Positions 19,175-28,983 of a DNA stretch of 64,000 bases are shown in pieces. The stretch spans positions 1 through 64,000 of the forward strand of contig NZ_SNVV01000001.1 in assembly GCF_004361735.1 (NCBI RefSeq), given 5' to 3'. Source of the DNA: Azoarcus indigens (GTDB lineage Bacteria; Pseudomonadota; Gammaproteobacteria; Burkholderiales; Rhodocyclaceae). How positions within the stretch are numbered: position 1 is the first letter of the stretch; every line of letters starts with the position of its first letter. The notes beneath the pieces are model-generated. The model saw nothing but the letters and a program-made list of their open reading frames with translations, made no database searches and was not told the DNA's origin. The position numbers and the translations under genes are program-made.

Positions 19175-22078
19175 ATGGCCCACCCGCTCGCCACCCCGTT
19201 CGACAGCCCCCTCGCCAGCCTGGGGCAGGAAGACGTTTTCGCCCGCCGCCACATCGGCCCCAACGCCACCGAGATCGCCCGCATGTGCGCCGCGCTTGGC
19301 GTGAACGACCTGGATGACCTGATTGGCCAGACGGTTCCCGCCGGCATCCGGCTGAAGGGCGCGCCGGATCTACCGGCCGCGCTCACCGAACATCAGGCGC
19401 TAGAGCGCCTGCGCGAAATCGCCTCGCGCAACCAGTCGAAGAAATCCCTGATCGGCCTGGGCTACTACGGCACGCTGACGCCGCCCGTCATTCAGCGCAA
19501 TGTCTTCGAGAACCCCGGCTGGTATACCGCCTACACGCCCTACCAGGCGGAGCTCGCCCAGGGACGGCTCGAGGCCCTGCTGAACTTCCAGCAGATGGTG
19601 AGCGATCTCACTGGGCTAGACCTGGCGAACGCCTCGCTGCTGGACGAGGCCACCGCCGCTGCCGAGGCGATGGCGATGGCACGCCGCCTCTCAAAAAGCA
19701 ACGCCAACGCCTTCTTCGTCGACGAGAACTGCTTCCCGCAGACCCTGGACGTGCTGCGCACCCGCGCCCAGGGCTTCGGCTTCGAGCTGATCGTCGGGCC
19801 GGCAAGCCAGGCCGTCCGTCATACGGTCTTCGGCGCCCTGTTCCAGTATCCGGGCGCCGATGGCGGCATCCCCGATCTGGCGCCCATCCTCGCCGCGCTG
19901 AGGGAAAACGGCGCCATCAGCGCGGTAGCCAGCGACCTGATGGCGCTGATGCTGCTGCAGCCGCCGGGCGCGCTCGGTGCCGACATCGCCCTCGGATCGG
20001 CGCAGCGCTTCGGCGTACCCATGGGCTACGGCGGGCCGCACGCCGCCTTCTTCGCCACCCGCCAGGCCTACGTCCGTGCCATGCCCGGGCGCATCATCGG
20101 CGTCTCCCGCGACAGCCGCGGCAAGCAGGCGCTGCGGATGACGCTGCAGACCCGGGAGCAGCACATCCGCCGGGAGAAGGCCAACTCCAATATCTGCACC
20201 TCGCAGGTGCTACTGGCCAACATGGCCGGCTTCTATGCCATCTACCACGGTCCGGCGGGGCTGAAGGCGATCGCCGCCCGCATCCACCGCCTCGCCGGGC
20301 TACTCGCCCGCGGCCTCCAGCAAGCGGGCTACACGCTGGCCTCGACGCGCTTCTTCGACACTCTTGTGGTGCGCAGCGGCAAGCGCAGCGATGCGCTGCT
20401 CGCCGCCTGCGAACAGGCCGGTTACAACCTGCGCCGGGTCTCGGACGAAGCCCTCGCCATCGCGGTCGATGAAACCGTCACCCTGACCGACATCGCCGCG
20501 CTGCTGAAGATCTTCGGCGCTGCGGATGATCTCGCCGCGGTGGACGCACAGCGCGACGAAAACGCCTTCCTCCCCGCCGCCCTGCTGCGCACCGACGCCC
20601 CGCTCTCCCATCCGGTGTTCAACAGCCATCACGCCGAACACCAGATGCTGCGTTATCTCAAGCGCCTGCAGAACCGCGATCTGGCGCTGGACCACTCGAT
20701 GATCCCGCTGGGCTCCTGCACCATGAAGCTGAACGCCGCCAGCGAGATGATGCCGGTGAGCTGGCCGGCCTTCGCCTCGCTACACCCCTTCGCGCCAACC
20801 GAGCAGGCAGCCGGCTACCGCGAGCTGATCGACGGCCTGGCCGCAGCCCTGCGCGCACTCACCGGTTTCGACGCCATCAGCATGCAGCCCAACTCCGGCG
20901 CGCAGGGCGAGTACGCCGGCCTGGTCGCCATCCGCCGCTACCAAGCCAGCCGCGGCGAAGGCCGGCGCGACGTCTGCCTGATCCCGCGCTCCGCCCACGG
21001 CACCAATCCCGCCACCGCGCAGATGTGCGGCATGCAGGTGGTGGTGGTCGATTGCGACTCCCAGGGCAACGTGGAACTGGCCGATCTGCGCGCCAAGCTC
21101 ACAGAGCACGCCGAGCGGCTCTCGGCGCTGATGATCACCTACCCCTCCACCCACGGCGTGTTCGAGGAATCCATCCGCGAGATTTGCGAACTGGTGCATG
21201 GCCACGGTGGCCAGGTTTACATGGATGGTGCCAATCTGAACGCCCAGGTGGGCCTCAGTGCCCCGGCGGCCATAGGCGCCGACGTCTCTCACATGAACCT
21301 GCACAAGACCTTCTGCATTCCCCACGGCGGCGGCGGACCGGGGATGGGACCCATCGGGGTCAAGACCCACCTCGCGCCTTTCCTGCCCGACCATGTGCTG
21401 GCCGCCACCGGCGAAGCCACGCGCGCCAATCGCGGGCAGGGGGCCGTCTCGGCAGCGCCCTTCGGCTCCGCCAGTATCCTGCCGATCTCCTGGATGTACA
21501 TCGCCATGATGGGCGCCGACGGGCTGCGCCAGGCGAGCGCGGTCGCCATCCTCAACGCCAATTACATCGCCCACCGGCTGGCGCCCCACTATCCGGTGCT
21601 CTATACCGGCAGGCACGGCCGGGTCGCTCATGAGTGCATCCTGGACATCCGTCCGCTGAAGGCGGCTTCCGGCATCAGCGAGGTAGACATCGCCAAACGG
21701 CTGATGGACTACGGCTTCCATGCGCCGACCATGTCCTTCCCGGTTCCCGGCACCATCATGGTCGAGCCGACCGAATCGGAGAGCCTGGAGGAACTGGACC
21801 GTTTCATCCAGGCCATGATCTCCATCCGCAAGGAGATCCGCGAGATCGAGAACGGCAACTGGCCAGCGGAGGACAACCCGCTGCGCAACGCCCCCCATAC
21901 ACAGGCAGACCTCGCCGACGACGGCTGGCACCACCCCTACAGCCGCCGCGTGGCCGCCTTTCCCCTGCCCTGGATCGCCGACAACAAGTTCTGGCCCAGC
22001 GTGAACCGGATCGACGACGTCTACGGCGACCGCAACCTGCAGTGCAGCTGCCCGCCGCCGGCCGCCTACGAGGACTGA
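19175..22078 (+). CDS. gcvP: Glycine dehydrogenase (decarboxylating), P protein
   Basis: GcvP is the PLP enzyme that decarboxylates glycine and loads the aminomethyl group onto GcvH. At 967 residues it is the single-chain form. The N-terminal half has [16 protein letters not shown] and [20 protein letters not shown]. The C-terminal half has [11 protein letters not shown], the PLP lysine in [17 protein letters not shown], and [16 protein letters not shown]-like sequence near the end. A strong terminator follows. Confidence 0.97.
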   Translation: MAHPLATPFDSPLASLGQEDVFARRHIGPNATEIARMCAALGVNDLDDLIGQTVPAGIRLKGAPDLPAALTEHQALERLREIASRNQSKKSLIGLGYYGTLTPPVIQRNVFENPGWYTAYTPYQAELAQGRLEALLNFQQMVSDLTGLDLANASLLDEATAAAEAMAMARRLSKSNANAFFVDENCFPQTLDVLRTRAQGFGFELIVGPASQAVRHTVFGALFQYPGADGGIPDLAPILAALRENGAISAVASDLMALMLLQPPGALGADIALGSAQRFGVPMGYGGPHAAFFATRQAYVRAMPGRIIGVSRDSRGKQALRMTLQTREQHIRREKANSNICTSQVLLANMAGFYAIYHGPAGLKAIAARIHRLAGLLARGLQQAGYTLASTRFFDTLVVRSGKRSDALLAACEQAGYNLRRVSDEALAIAVDETVTLTDIAALLKIFGAADDLAAVDAQRDENAFLPAALLRTDAPLSHPVFNSHHAEHQMLRYLKRLQNRDLALDHSMIPLGSCTMKLNAASEMMPVSWPAFASLHPFAPTEQAAGYRELIDGLAAALRALTGFDAISMQPNSGAQGEYAGLVAIRRYQASRGEGRRDVCLIPRSAHGTNPATAQMCGMQVVVVDCDSQGNVELADLRAKLTEHAERLSALMITYPSTHGVFEESIREICELVHGHGGQVYMDGANLNAQVGLSAPAAIGADVSHMNLHKTFCIPHGGGGPGMGPIGVKTHLAPFLPDHVLAATGEATRANRGQGAVSAAPFGSASILPISWMYIAMMGADGLRQASAVAILNANYIAHRLAPHYPVLYTGRHGRVAHECILDIRPLKAASGISEVDIAKRLMDYGFHAPTMSFPVPGTIMVEPTESESLEELDRFIQAMISIRKEIREIENGNWPAEDNPLRNAPHTQADLADDGWHHPYSRRVAAFPLPWIADNKFWPSVNRIDDVYGDRNLQCSCPPPAAYED

Positions 22079-22144
22079 GGCCGACCCCAGCCACCGAAAG
22101 CCGCATCGCTGCGCACTCCGGTTAGAATGCGCCGTCCTGCAATC

Positions 22145-22170
22145 AAGCCACGCCTAGGGCGTGGCTTTTT
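22145..22170 (+). terminator. Terminator after gcvP
   Basis: AAGCCACGCC (22145-22154) pairs with GGCGTGGCTT (22158-22167) with a 3-nt loop, and Ts follow. It separates the gcv operon from the glucan genes. Confidence 0.88.
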
Positions 22171-22217
22171 CATGCGCAGGAACGACGCACCTCCCCAAGA
22201 GCCTACGCACAACACCC

Positions 22218-23837
22218 ATGACCCAAGCACGTCCGTCCAACCGCAAGCTCTGGTACGCGCTCCTTTCCATCCATCTGCTCATCCTCGCCGGACTGCTCGC
22301 CTGGATGTTCCTGCAAACCCGCCCGATCGCCATGCACGATCTGCATCTGGCCGAAGGGGAAAAACTCAAGTGCGTGTCCTACGCGCCTTACCACCGGCCC
22401 GGGCAGACGCCCTTCGACCTCAAGCTGGTCATCCCCAGGGAACAGATCGCCGCCGACCTCGCCGCGCTGGCCAGGGTCACCGACTGCGTGCGGCTGTATG
22501 CGATCAACCAGGGGCTGGACGCGGTGCCGGAGATCGCGCGGGAAGTCGGCCTCAAGGTGCTGCTTGGCACCTGGATCGGCTTCGAGAAGGAGAAGAACGC
22601 GATCGAGCTGGATAAAGCGATCGAACTGGCCAATGCCAATACTGACGTCGTCCGCGCGCTGATCGTGGGCAATGAGGTGCTGCTGCGGCGGGAGCGCACC
22701 GAGGATGAGATGCGCGTGCTGATCGCCTACGCCAAGGCGCGCTCCCAAGTGCCGGTCACCTATGCGGACGTCTGGGAGTTCTGGGTTCGACACGACAGCC
22801 TGGCGAAGGAGGTGGACTTCATCACGGTACATATCCTGCCATTCTGGGAGGACGAGCCGGTCGATATCGAACATGCCCTGGCCCATGTCGCCGACATTCG
22901 CCAGGAAGTGGGCAAGCACTTCGCCGGCAAGTCCATCCTCATCGGCGAAACGGGCTGGCCCAGCGCCGGGCGGCAGCGCGAGGAATCGCTACCCTCGGCG
23001 GTGAACCAGGCCCGCTACATCCGCGAATTCGTCCACCAGGCCCATGACCGGGGCTGGGACTACAACCTCATTGAAGCCATCGACCAACCGTGGAAACGAG
23101 CACTGGAAGGCACCGTGGGCGGCTACTGGGGCATGCTGGATGCGACTCACCTGCAGCCGAAATTCCCGCTCGCGGGGCCCGTGCAAGAGCGTAGCAGCGT
23201 TGTGCTGCCGCTGGGGGGGACGCTCGCCGGCGCGGTCCTCTGCCTGCTGCTGGCCCTGCGGCGGCGGGACGAGACGGGCGCAGTCAGGCTGGCGGCACTG
23301 ACGGTCATCGGCGCGGTCGCCGGGCTGGTCGCCGTGCTGCATGCGGAGCATGCTCTGCTCGCCTACCGCAATCCGCTCGAATGGACCTTGCTCGGTGGCA
23401 TCGCCGCGCTGGGCAGCCTGAGCGTCCTGCTATTTACCCAGTGGCCTGGGCGTGCTTTGCCCTCCGCCGCCCAGGCTTGGCGTATTCAGCGAGAAACCCC
23501 GGGGGCGATGGACAACACGGCCCGGCTGGGGCTGCTGCGCGGCGTGCTCCTGTTCGCAGCCGCCATTGCAGCGGTACTGCTGTTTGCCGATCCACGCTAC
23601 CGCGACTTCCCCAGCCTGCTCTATCTTGTGCCCGCCTTGCTGTTGGGGGCACTCAGCCTGCGCCATGCGCAGGCTGCGCGGGCGGAACGGATATGCGCCG
23701 CGCTCATTGCCGCGTGCGTGGTGTTCCGTTGGTCAACCGAGCCGGCCAACCTGCAGGCGATCTGCTGGCTGGTCACCGGCCTCGTCTTCGCGCTGCCGGT
23801 CCTGTTCGGCACCGCGGGCGAGGACCAGAAGGGATAA
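22218..23837 (+). CDS. Membrane-anchored GH17 beta-1,3-glucan hydrolase/transglycosylase-like protein
   Basis: The 539-residue protein starts with a signal anchor (about residues 11-31), followed by a periplasmic glycoside hydrolase family 17 domain to about residue 325. The probable acid/base Glu is in IVGNEVLLR (about residue 153), and the nucleophile Glu is in IGETGWPSAG (about residue 244). About seven hydrophobic segments fill the C-terminal third. GH17 enzymes cleave or rearrange beta-1,3-glucans. The neighbouring GH17-GT2 synthase suggests a role in maturing or branching the glucan (compare ndvC-type genes); this is inference. The last 105 bp overlap a convergent membrane-protein gene. 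Confidence 0.88.
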   Translation: MTQARPSNRKLWYALLSIHLLILAGLLAWMFLQTRPIAMHDLHLAEGEKLKCVSYAPYHRPGQTPFDLKLVIPREQIAADLAALARVTDCVRLYAINQGLDAVPEIAREVGLKVLLGTWIGFEKEKNAIELDKAIELANANTDVVRALIVGNEVLLRRERTEDEMRVLIAYAKARSQVPVTYADVWEFWVRHDSLAKEVDFITVHILPFWEDEPVDIEHALAHVADIRQEVGKHFAGKSILIGETGWPSAGRQREESLPSAVNQARYIREFVHQAHDRGWDYNLIEAIDQPWKRALEGTVGGYWGMLDATHLQPKFPLAGPVQERSSVVLPLGGTLAGAVLCLLLALRRRDETGAVRLAALTVIGAVAGLVAVLHAEHALLAYRNPLEWTLLGGIAALGSLSVLLFTQWPGRALPSAAQAWRIQRETPGAMDNTARLGLLRGVLLFAAAIAAVLLFADPRYRDFPSLLYLVPALLLGALSLRHAQAARAERICAALIAACVVFRWSTEPANLQAICWLVTGLVFALPVLFGTAGEDQKG

Positions 23838-24176
23838 CAGGGCACCGACGGCCGCGTAGTCATAGCTGTAGAGCACCAGCCCTGCCATGCCGATCAACCA
23901 GCCCGCCCAGGCCGCACGCCGGCATGAGAAGACAAAAGCCAGCACGCCCAAGGCCAGACTCGCCCAGCCCATGCGCTGCTGCAGGAAGGACTGCACCAGC
24001 GCCCACTTGAAGCCGCAGGCACTCCAAATGCTCTCGCCGTATGTGGCCCCACACTCATGCGGCAGCACCCCGTTTTCCAGCAGGCCGTACCGCGTTCCCA
24101 GTGCTGCCGCCAGCACCACCAGCCCGACCATCAGCACCGGAGCCGGTACATATTTCAACAAACAATTACGGAGCAC
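23733..24176 (-). CDS. Small polytopic membrane protein of the glucan locus, function unknown
   Basis: The 147-residue product starts at a GTG preceded by AAGGGAAAA. It has about four hydrophobic segments: one near residues 11-32, one around VQSFLQQRMGWASLALGVLA, one in AWAGWLIGMAGLVLY, and one in VGALLSLLVLA. It ends in a charged tail. The pair of cysteines in HECG...SACGF, between the first two segments, would face the periplasm if the N-terminus is inside. It is convergent with and overlaps the GH17 gene by 105 bp, and is divergent from ndvB. I do not recognise a family; its position suggests a link to glucan synthesis. Confidence 0.65.
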   Translation of the reverse strand: MLRNCLLKYVPAPVLMVGLVVLAAALGTRYGLLENGVLPHECGATYGESIWSACGFKWALVQSFLQQRMGWASLALGVLAFVFSCRRAAWAGWLIGMAGLVLYSYDYAAVGALLSLLVLARGAEQDRQREDEAGDQPADRLQVGRLG

Positions 24177-24223
24177 GTATCTTTTCCCTTACAAATCAGT
24201 TGCTCTTGGCGGGCCACATGTCC

Positions 24224-24245
24224 TGTTGCAAATCGCGTTGCAACA
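24224..24245. promoter_or_regulatory. Perfect dyad upstream of the glucan synthase
   Basis: TGTTGCAA (24224-24231) and TTGCAACA (24238-24245) are perfect inverted copies 6 bp apart. They lie in the 264-bp divergent intergenic region, about 28 bp before a TAAAAT (24273-24278) that could be a -10 for the plus strand. The arrangement fits a dimeric regulator; the protein is unknown. Confidence 0.5.
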
Positions 24246-24440
24246 TTTTCCATAACAGCTTGAAATAATGAATAAAATGCGCCGCACTTGGCCCATGCGG
24301 CAAGCGTGAATTCTGTCACACCGGAAACGGCGAGTGAATTTCCGCGCGCGGGTGCGAAATCTGTCGCCAGCATGCTGCAATCGATGAACCATACTTGCAA
24401 TCTCGGGCCACCGGCCCATTGATCGGACTAGAAGCGCCAC

Positions 24441-27071
24441 ATGAAAAACGCCGCCTCGCTTACCTATCGCCTGGCCATTGCGTTCGCCCTCGCTACCCTG
24501 GTTGCCTTTGCCCAATACTGGATCTGGGAGCATTTCAACCGGGGCTCCGAATTCATCGGCACCAACCAGAGCATCAAGGGTTATGCCTACAACGGTTTCC
24601 AGCGCGACCAGAGCCCGCTGCGCGGAACCTACCCCACCGCCGAACAGCTGGGTACCGACCTGGACCTGCTGGGCAAATCCTCCTACGGCCTGCGAACCTA
24701 CGGCATGCTTGACACGCCGGAACTGCTGGATCTCGCCGGAGACCGCGACCTGTTGGTCACCGCCGGCGCCTGGCTGGACCGGGACAAGGAGAAGAACGAG
24801 CGCGAGATCGCCGCGCTGATCGAAGCGGCGAAGAAGATGCGCCACGTTGAGCGCGTCATGGTCGGCAACGAGTCGGTGCTGCGCGGCGACGTCAGCATTC
24901 CCGAGTTGATCCAGTACCTGGACCGCGTACGCAAGGTGCTGCGCAAGCCGGTTTCCTCCGCCGAACCCTGGCACGTCTGGCTGCGTAATCCAGAGCTGGT
25001 CAAGCACGTCGACTACATCACCGTGCATCTGTTGCCCTACCACGAGGGCGTGCCGGTGGAAGCGGCGGTGGAATATGCATTCCAGCGATACGACGAACTG
25101 GTGAAGGCCTTCCCGAAGAAGAAGATCGTCATCGGTGAAATCGGCTGGCCCAGTCGCGGCCCGGTGATCGGCGCTGCGATTCCGTCTCTGGACAACGAAG
25201 CCCGCTTCATCCGCGAATTCCTGGCCGACCCGCGTACCCCGCGCCTGGACTACTTCATCATGGAAGCCATCGACCAGCCGTGGAAGGTGGATGTGGAAGG
25301 CTGGGCCGGCGCTTACTGGGGCATGTTCAATGCCGACCGCGAGCCCAAATTCGCGCTCGAAGGTCTGGTGGAGCGCGATCCGCACTGGTCGAAGAAGGCG
25401 AGCAATGCCGGCGTGCTGGCCTTCCTCCCGATGTTCCTGGTCATCTTCTTCCTCAACGACTGGAGCGTGTTCGGCCGGGTGTTCCTCGCCGCGCTGATCC
25501 AGGCCTGCGTCTCCACCCTGATCGTCGGTCTCAACGTTCCGGTCGACTACTATCTGACGCAGCGCGACCTCGTCGGGCTGGCCTTGCTCCTGGGCGCGAC
25601 CGGCATGACCGCAGCGGTGCTGCTATCCCACGGCTTCGAGTTCGGCGAGATGCTGTTCAAGCAGAAATGGCAGCGCCGGTTCATGCCGCTGCCCCCGCAT
25701 GCGTCCGATCAGCAGCCTTTCGTCTCCATCCACCTGGCCTGCTACAACGAACCGCCGGAGATGGTGATCGCCACGATCGATAGCCTGGCCAAGCTGGACT
25801 ACAACAACTTCGAAGTCCTGATCCTGGACAACAACACCACCGACGAAGCGCTGTGGCGCCCACTGGAGAAGCGCTGCGCCGAGCTCGGCCCCCGCTTCCG
25901 CTTCTTCCACTTGGAGAACTGGCCGGGCTTCAAGGCCGGCGCGCTGAACTACGGCCTGAAGATGACGGATCCGCGTGCCGAGGTCGTCGGCGTCGTGGAT
26001 GCAGACTACGTGGTCGATCCGGAGTGGCTGGCTGCGCTGATCCCGCATTTCGACAAGGCCGACGTCGCCGTCGTCCAGGCGCCGCAGGCCCACCGCGACT
26101 GGGAGAACCAGCCCTTCCGCCGCATGTGCAACTGGGAATTCGACGGTTTCTTCCGCATCGGCATGCACCACCGCAACGAGCGCAACGCCCTGATCCAGCA
26201 CGGCACCATGACGCTGGTCCGCCGTCTGGCGCTGGAAGAAGTGGGCGGCTGGTCCGAATGGTGCATCTGCGAAGACACCGAACTGGGCCTGCGCCTGATC
26301 GAGAAGGGCTACGACACCCGCTACGTGGACCACATCATGGGCCGCGGGCTGACACCGTCCGACTTCGCCGCGATCAAGAGCCAGCGCTTCCGCTGGGCCT
26401 TCGGCGCGATGCAGATCCTGAAGGCTCATCTGCCGCAAATGCTGGGCCGGAGCAACCTCAACCTGGCCCAGCGCTATCACTTCCTCACCGGCTGGTTCGC
26501 CTGGTTCGGCGACGCGCTGCAACTGGTGTTCGCCTTTGGCAGCCTGGCGTGGACGCTGGGCATCCTGGCCTTCCCCAAGTCCTTCGGTCTCCCGGTAACC
26601 GCGCTGGCCATGCCCATCCTCGGTTTCATGGCCTTCAAGGCGGCACTGGGCCCCATCCTTTACCGCCGCACCATGGACTGCCCGTGGAAGGACATCCTCG
26701 GCGCCTCTGTGCTGTCGGTCGGCCTGGCACATGCCATCGCCCGCGGCGTGTTTACCGGCCTGGTGAAGAAGAAGGGCGTGTTCGTGCGCACCCCCAAGGG
26801 TTGGCGCGCCCAAGGCGCCCTCGCCTTCTTCGGCCCAATCCGGGAGGAGATCGGGATGCTGGTCGCCCTGCTGCTGGGCGCCTTCGCCCTGGTCTCCCTG
26901 CGCGGCGCCAACGATCTGGAAACTCAGTTGTGGGTGGGTATCCTCTGCCTGCAATGCATCCCGTATGTGGCGGCCATCGCCTGCCAGATCGCCGCCTACA
27001 TGCCAGAGAAACCGATGCCCCCGCAGACCGTCGGCGCGCTTGTAGGCAAGCTCGAAACCGGCAAGAGCTGA
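24441..27071 (+). CDS. ndvB: GH17-GT2 fusion: membrane beta-1,3-glucosyltransferase (NdvB-like)
   Basis: The 876-residue protein joins a signal anchor, a periplasmic GH17 domain (about 35-300, nucleophile Glu233 in IGEIGWPSRG), several transmembrane helices, a cytoplasmic processive GT2 domain (about 425-650) and a C-terminal set of membrane helices. The GT2 motifs are all present: VDADYVVDPEW (about residue 520), CEDTELGLRL (about 610) and QRFRW (about 647). Length and architecture match NdvB (PA1163) of Pseudomonas aeruginosa, which makes cyclic beta-glucans linked to biofilm antibiotic tolerance. The name is assigned on that likeness. The synthase would extend glucan across the membrane while the GH17 part cyclises, branches or releases it. 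Confidence 0.88.
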   Translation: MKNAASLTYRLAIAFALATLVAFAQYWIWEHFNRGSEFIGTNQSIKGYAYNGFQRDQSPLRGTYPTAEQLGTDLDLLGKSSYGLRTYGMLDTPELLDLAGDRDLLVTAGAWLDRDKEKNEREIAALIEAAKKMRHVERVMVGNESVLRGDVSIPELIQYLDRVRKVLRKPVSSAEPWHVWLRNPELVKHVDYITVHLLPYHEGVPVEAAVEYAFQRYDELVKAFPKKKIVIGEIGWPSRGPVIGAAIPSLDNEARFIREFLADPRTPRLDYFIMEAIDQPWKVDVEGWAGAYWGMFNADREPKFALEGLVERDPHWSKKASNAGVLAFLPMFLVIFFLNDWSVFGRVFLAALIQACVSTLIVGLNVPVDYYLTQRDLVGLALLLGATGMTAAVLLSHGFEFGEMLFKQKWQRRFMPLPPHASDQQPFVSIHLACYNEPPEMVIATIDSLAKLDYNNFEVLILDNNTTDEALWRPLEKRCAELGPRFRFFHLENWPGFKAGALNYGLKMTDPRAEVVGVVDADYVVDPEWLAALIPHFDKADVAVVQAPQAHRDWENQPFRRMCNWEFDGFFRIGMHHRNERNALIQHGTMTLVRRLALEEVGGWSEWCICEDTELGLRLIEKGYDTRYVDHIMGRGLTPSDFAAIKSQRFRWAFGAMQILKAHLPQMLGRSNLNLAQRYHFLTGWFAWFGDALQLVFAFGSLAWTLGILAFPKSFGLPVTALAMPILGFMAFKAALGPILYRRTMDCPWKDILGASVLSVGLAHAIARGVFTGLVKKKGVFVRTPKGWRAQGALAFFGPIREEIGMLVALLLGAFALVSLRGANDLETQLWVGILCLQCIPYVAAIACQIAAYMPEKPMPPQTVGALVGKLETGKS

Positions 27072-27092
27072 GCTCGCCCTAGCAGCACAAGA

Positions 27093-27123
27093 AGGCCACG
27101 TCTGTCACGACGTGGCCTTTTTC
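27093..27123. terminator. Bidirectional terminator between ndvB-like gene and finR-like gene
   Basis: AAGGCCACGTC (27093-27103) and GACGTGGCCTT (27110-27120) form an 11-bp stem followed by Ts. It serves two convergent genes. Confidence 0.9.
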
Positions 27124-27143
27124 ATCGGGCGGGCGACAGGGCG

Positions 27144-28076
27144 TCAAGGCACGAAGGGGAGCCGGATCTCATGGCTGCGCTGCGCGCCCTCGGTCATCGA
27201 CCTGCACTCCTCCAGGAAGGTGCGTATCGCCGCAGTGTGGTACTTGCCCTTGTGCCAGGCGAATTGGAAACAGCGCTGTAGGTCCAGTTCAGGCGTTTCC
27301 AGCGGTACCAGGCTGCCGCGACGGAAAGCGTCGCGCAGGGCGAGGCGGGAGATGCAGCCTATGCCCAACCCACTTTCCACCGCTCGCTTCACCGCCTCGG
27401 TGTGCTCCAGTTCCAGGCGCACGGTAATGCCATGCCTGGCCAGGCGCAGCGCCTGTTCCAGGGTTTCGCGTGTGCCGGAACCCCTCTCGCGGAGAATCCA
27501 GTGCTCCTCGGCCAGTTCGGCCAGGCTGGCGGTTTGCTGATTGGCGAGAGGGTGTGACGGAGCGCAGAAGACGACCAGTTCGTCCTCCACCCAGGGCGCA
27601 ACCTCCACCTCGGGATCGCTGACGGCCCCTTCCACGAGGCCGATGTCGATCTCGTAGCGCGCAACCAACCCTACGATGGTCGCCGTGTTATGCACCTGCA
27701 ACTGAACCCGGCTCTCCGGATGGCGCTGCAGGAAGTTGGCCGCAATCAAAGGAACAAGGTAGTTGCCAACCGTCAGGGTCGCGCCCACTTTCAGACTACC
27801 CAGGCCCCGTTGACCGCTAAGCAGGGCTTCGATCTCCTGCGCGCGGTCCAGCAGTTCCACCGCCCGGGGAAGCAACAGCCTGCCCTGCTCATTCAGCTTC
27901 AGGCGGCGGCCGTGGCGGTCGAAGAGTTGCTGGTCGAACTGGTTTTCCAGTTCCGCCAAGGCATTGCTGGTCGCAGACTGGGAGAGATTGAGGGCTTCCG
28001 CCGCACGGGAAACGTTCTCGTTACGGGCAACGGCCACGAAGGCCTCGAGTTGGCGCAGGGTGTATCGCATATTCAC
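27144..28076 (-). CDS. LysR-family transcriptional regulator, FinR-like
   Basis: The 310-residue LTTR has an N-terminal winged helix-turn-helix (YTLRQLEAFVAVARNENVSRAAEALNLSQSATSNAL split across residues 5-40) and a type II periplasmic-binding-like effector domain. It is divergent from fpr. In pseudomonads the LysR regulator FinR sits in the same position and activates fprA under oxidative stress. The same role here is inferred from position, not from sequence comparison. Confidence 0.88.
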   Translation of the reverse strand: MNMRYTLRQLEAFVAVARNENVSRAAEALNLSQSATSNALAELENQFDQQLFDRHGRRLKLNEQGRLLLPRAVELLDRAQEIEALLSGQRGLGSLKVGATLTVGNYLVPLIAANFLQRHPESRVQLQVHNTATIVGLVARYEIDIGLVEGAVSDPEVEVAPWVEDELVVFCAPSHPLANQQTASLAELAEEHWILRERGSGTRETLEQALRLARHGITVRLELEHTEAVKRAVESGLGIGCISRLALRDAFRRGSLVPLETPELDLQRCFQFAWHKGKYHTAAIRTFLEECRSMTEGAQRSHEIRLPFVP

Positions 28077-28083
28077 CGAACTT

Positions 28084-28118
28084 ATTAGCTTTATAGAAAT
28101 TATCCAACTAATCGCTAA
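28084..28118. promoter_or_regulatory. Candidate LysR binding region between finR-like gene and fpr
   Basis: In the 100-bp divergent region, ATTAG (28084-28088) with CTAAT (28108-28112), and TTAGC (28085-28089) with GCTAA (28114-28118), form overlapping inverted repeats in otherwise AT-rich sequence. This fits an autoregulatory LTTR site. Confidence 0.4.
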
Positions 28119-28176
28119 GGGTTCGCATTTAGAATTCTTACCAACCGAATTCCGTCCGCTACTTCATAGGTCCATC

Positions 28177-28953
28177 ATGAGCAACCTGCTCCAGGAACGT
28201 GTTCTCAGCGTCCATCATTGGAACGACTCCCTCTTCAGCTTCCGTACCACCCGCGATCCGGGCCTGCGCTTCGAGAACGGGCAGTTCGTGATGATCGGCC
28301 TGGAAGTCGACGGCCGCCCGCTTACCCGTGCCTACAGCATCGCCAGCCCCAACTACGAGGAGCATCTGGAGTTCTTCAGCATCAAGGTGCCCAATGGCCC
28401 GCTGACCTCCCGCCTCCAGCACCTGCGTGAAGGCGACGCCATCGTCGTCAGCAAGAAGCCCACTGGCACGCTGGTGCTGCACGATCTGAACCCGGGCAAA
28501 AACCTCTACCTGCTCTCCACCGGCACCGGCCTCGCCCCTTTCATGAGCGTGATCCAGGATCCGGAAACCTACGAGCGCTTCGAGAAGGTCGTGCTGATCC
28601 ACGGCGTGCGCTACGTCTCCGAGTTGGCCTACGCCGACTTCATCACCAAGACCCTGCCGGAGAACGAGTTCTTTGGGGAGGAGGTGAAGGAAAAGCTGAT
28701 CTACTACCCCACGGTAACCCGAGAACCCTTCCGCAACACCGGCCGCCTGACCGAACTGCTGGACTCCGGCAAACTGACCGATGAAATCGGCCTGCCCCGC
28801 CTGAACCCGGAAACCGACCGCGCCATGATCTGCGGCAGCCCGGCAATGCTGAAGGACTGCTGCGATCTACTGGACAGCCGAGGCTTCAAGGTTTCCAAGC
28901 GGATCGGCGAGCCGGGCGACTACGTGATCGAACGCGCCTTCGTGGAGAAGTAA
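28177..28953 (+). CDS. fpr: Ferredoxin/flavodoxin--NADP+ reductase
   Basis: Fpr is an FAD enzyme that exchanges electrons between NADPH and ferredoxin or flavodoxin, supporting Fe-S assembly and oxidative-stress defence. The 258 residues are typical of the bacterial type. The FAD motif is RAYSIASPNYEEHLEFF, the NADP-binding motif is STGTGLAPFMSV, then MICGSPAML, with the C-terminal ERAFVEK. The start MSNLLQERVLSVHHWN at 28177 is the standard one; longer frames are spurious. Confidence 0.96.
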   Translation: MSNLLQERVLSVHHWNDSLFSFRTTRDPGLRFENGQFVMIGLEVDGRPLTRAYSIASPNYEEHLEFFSIKVPNGPLTSRLQHLREGDAIVVSKKPTGTLVLHDLNPGKNLYLLSTGTGLAPFMSVIQDPETYERFEKVVLIHGVRYVSELAYADFITKTLPENEFFGEEVKEKLIYYPTVTREPFRNTGRLTELLDSGKLTDEIGLPRLNPETDRAMICGSPAMLKDCCDLLDSRGFKVSKRIGEPGDYVIERAFVEK

Positions 28954-28983
28954 GGCACGAAGCGCTCTTCAAGCGCATTGCAC

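Noticed and set aside
17372-19252. Long minus-strand frame opposite gcvT, gcvH and the gcvP start
   Set aside because: It is a shadow frame from GC-rich coding DNA; it also crosses the riboswitch.
24285-24440. c-di-GMP or other riboswitch in the leader of the glucan synthase
   Set aside because: No conserved riboswitch blocks were recognisable in the leader of about 156 nt.
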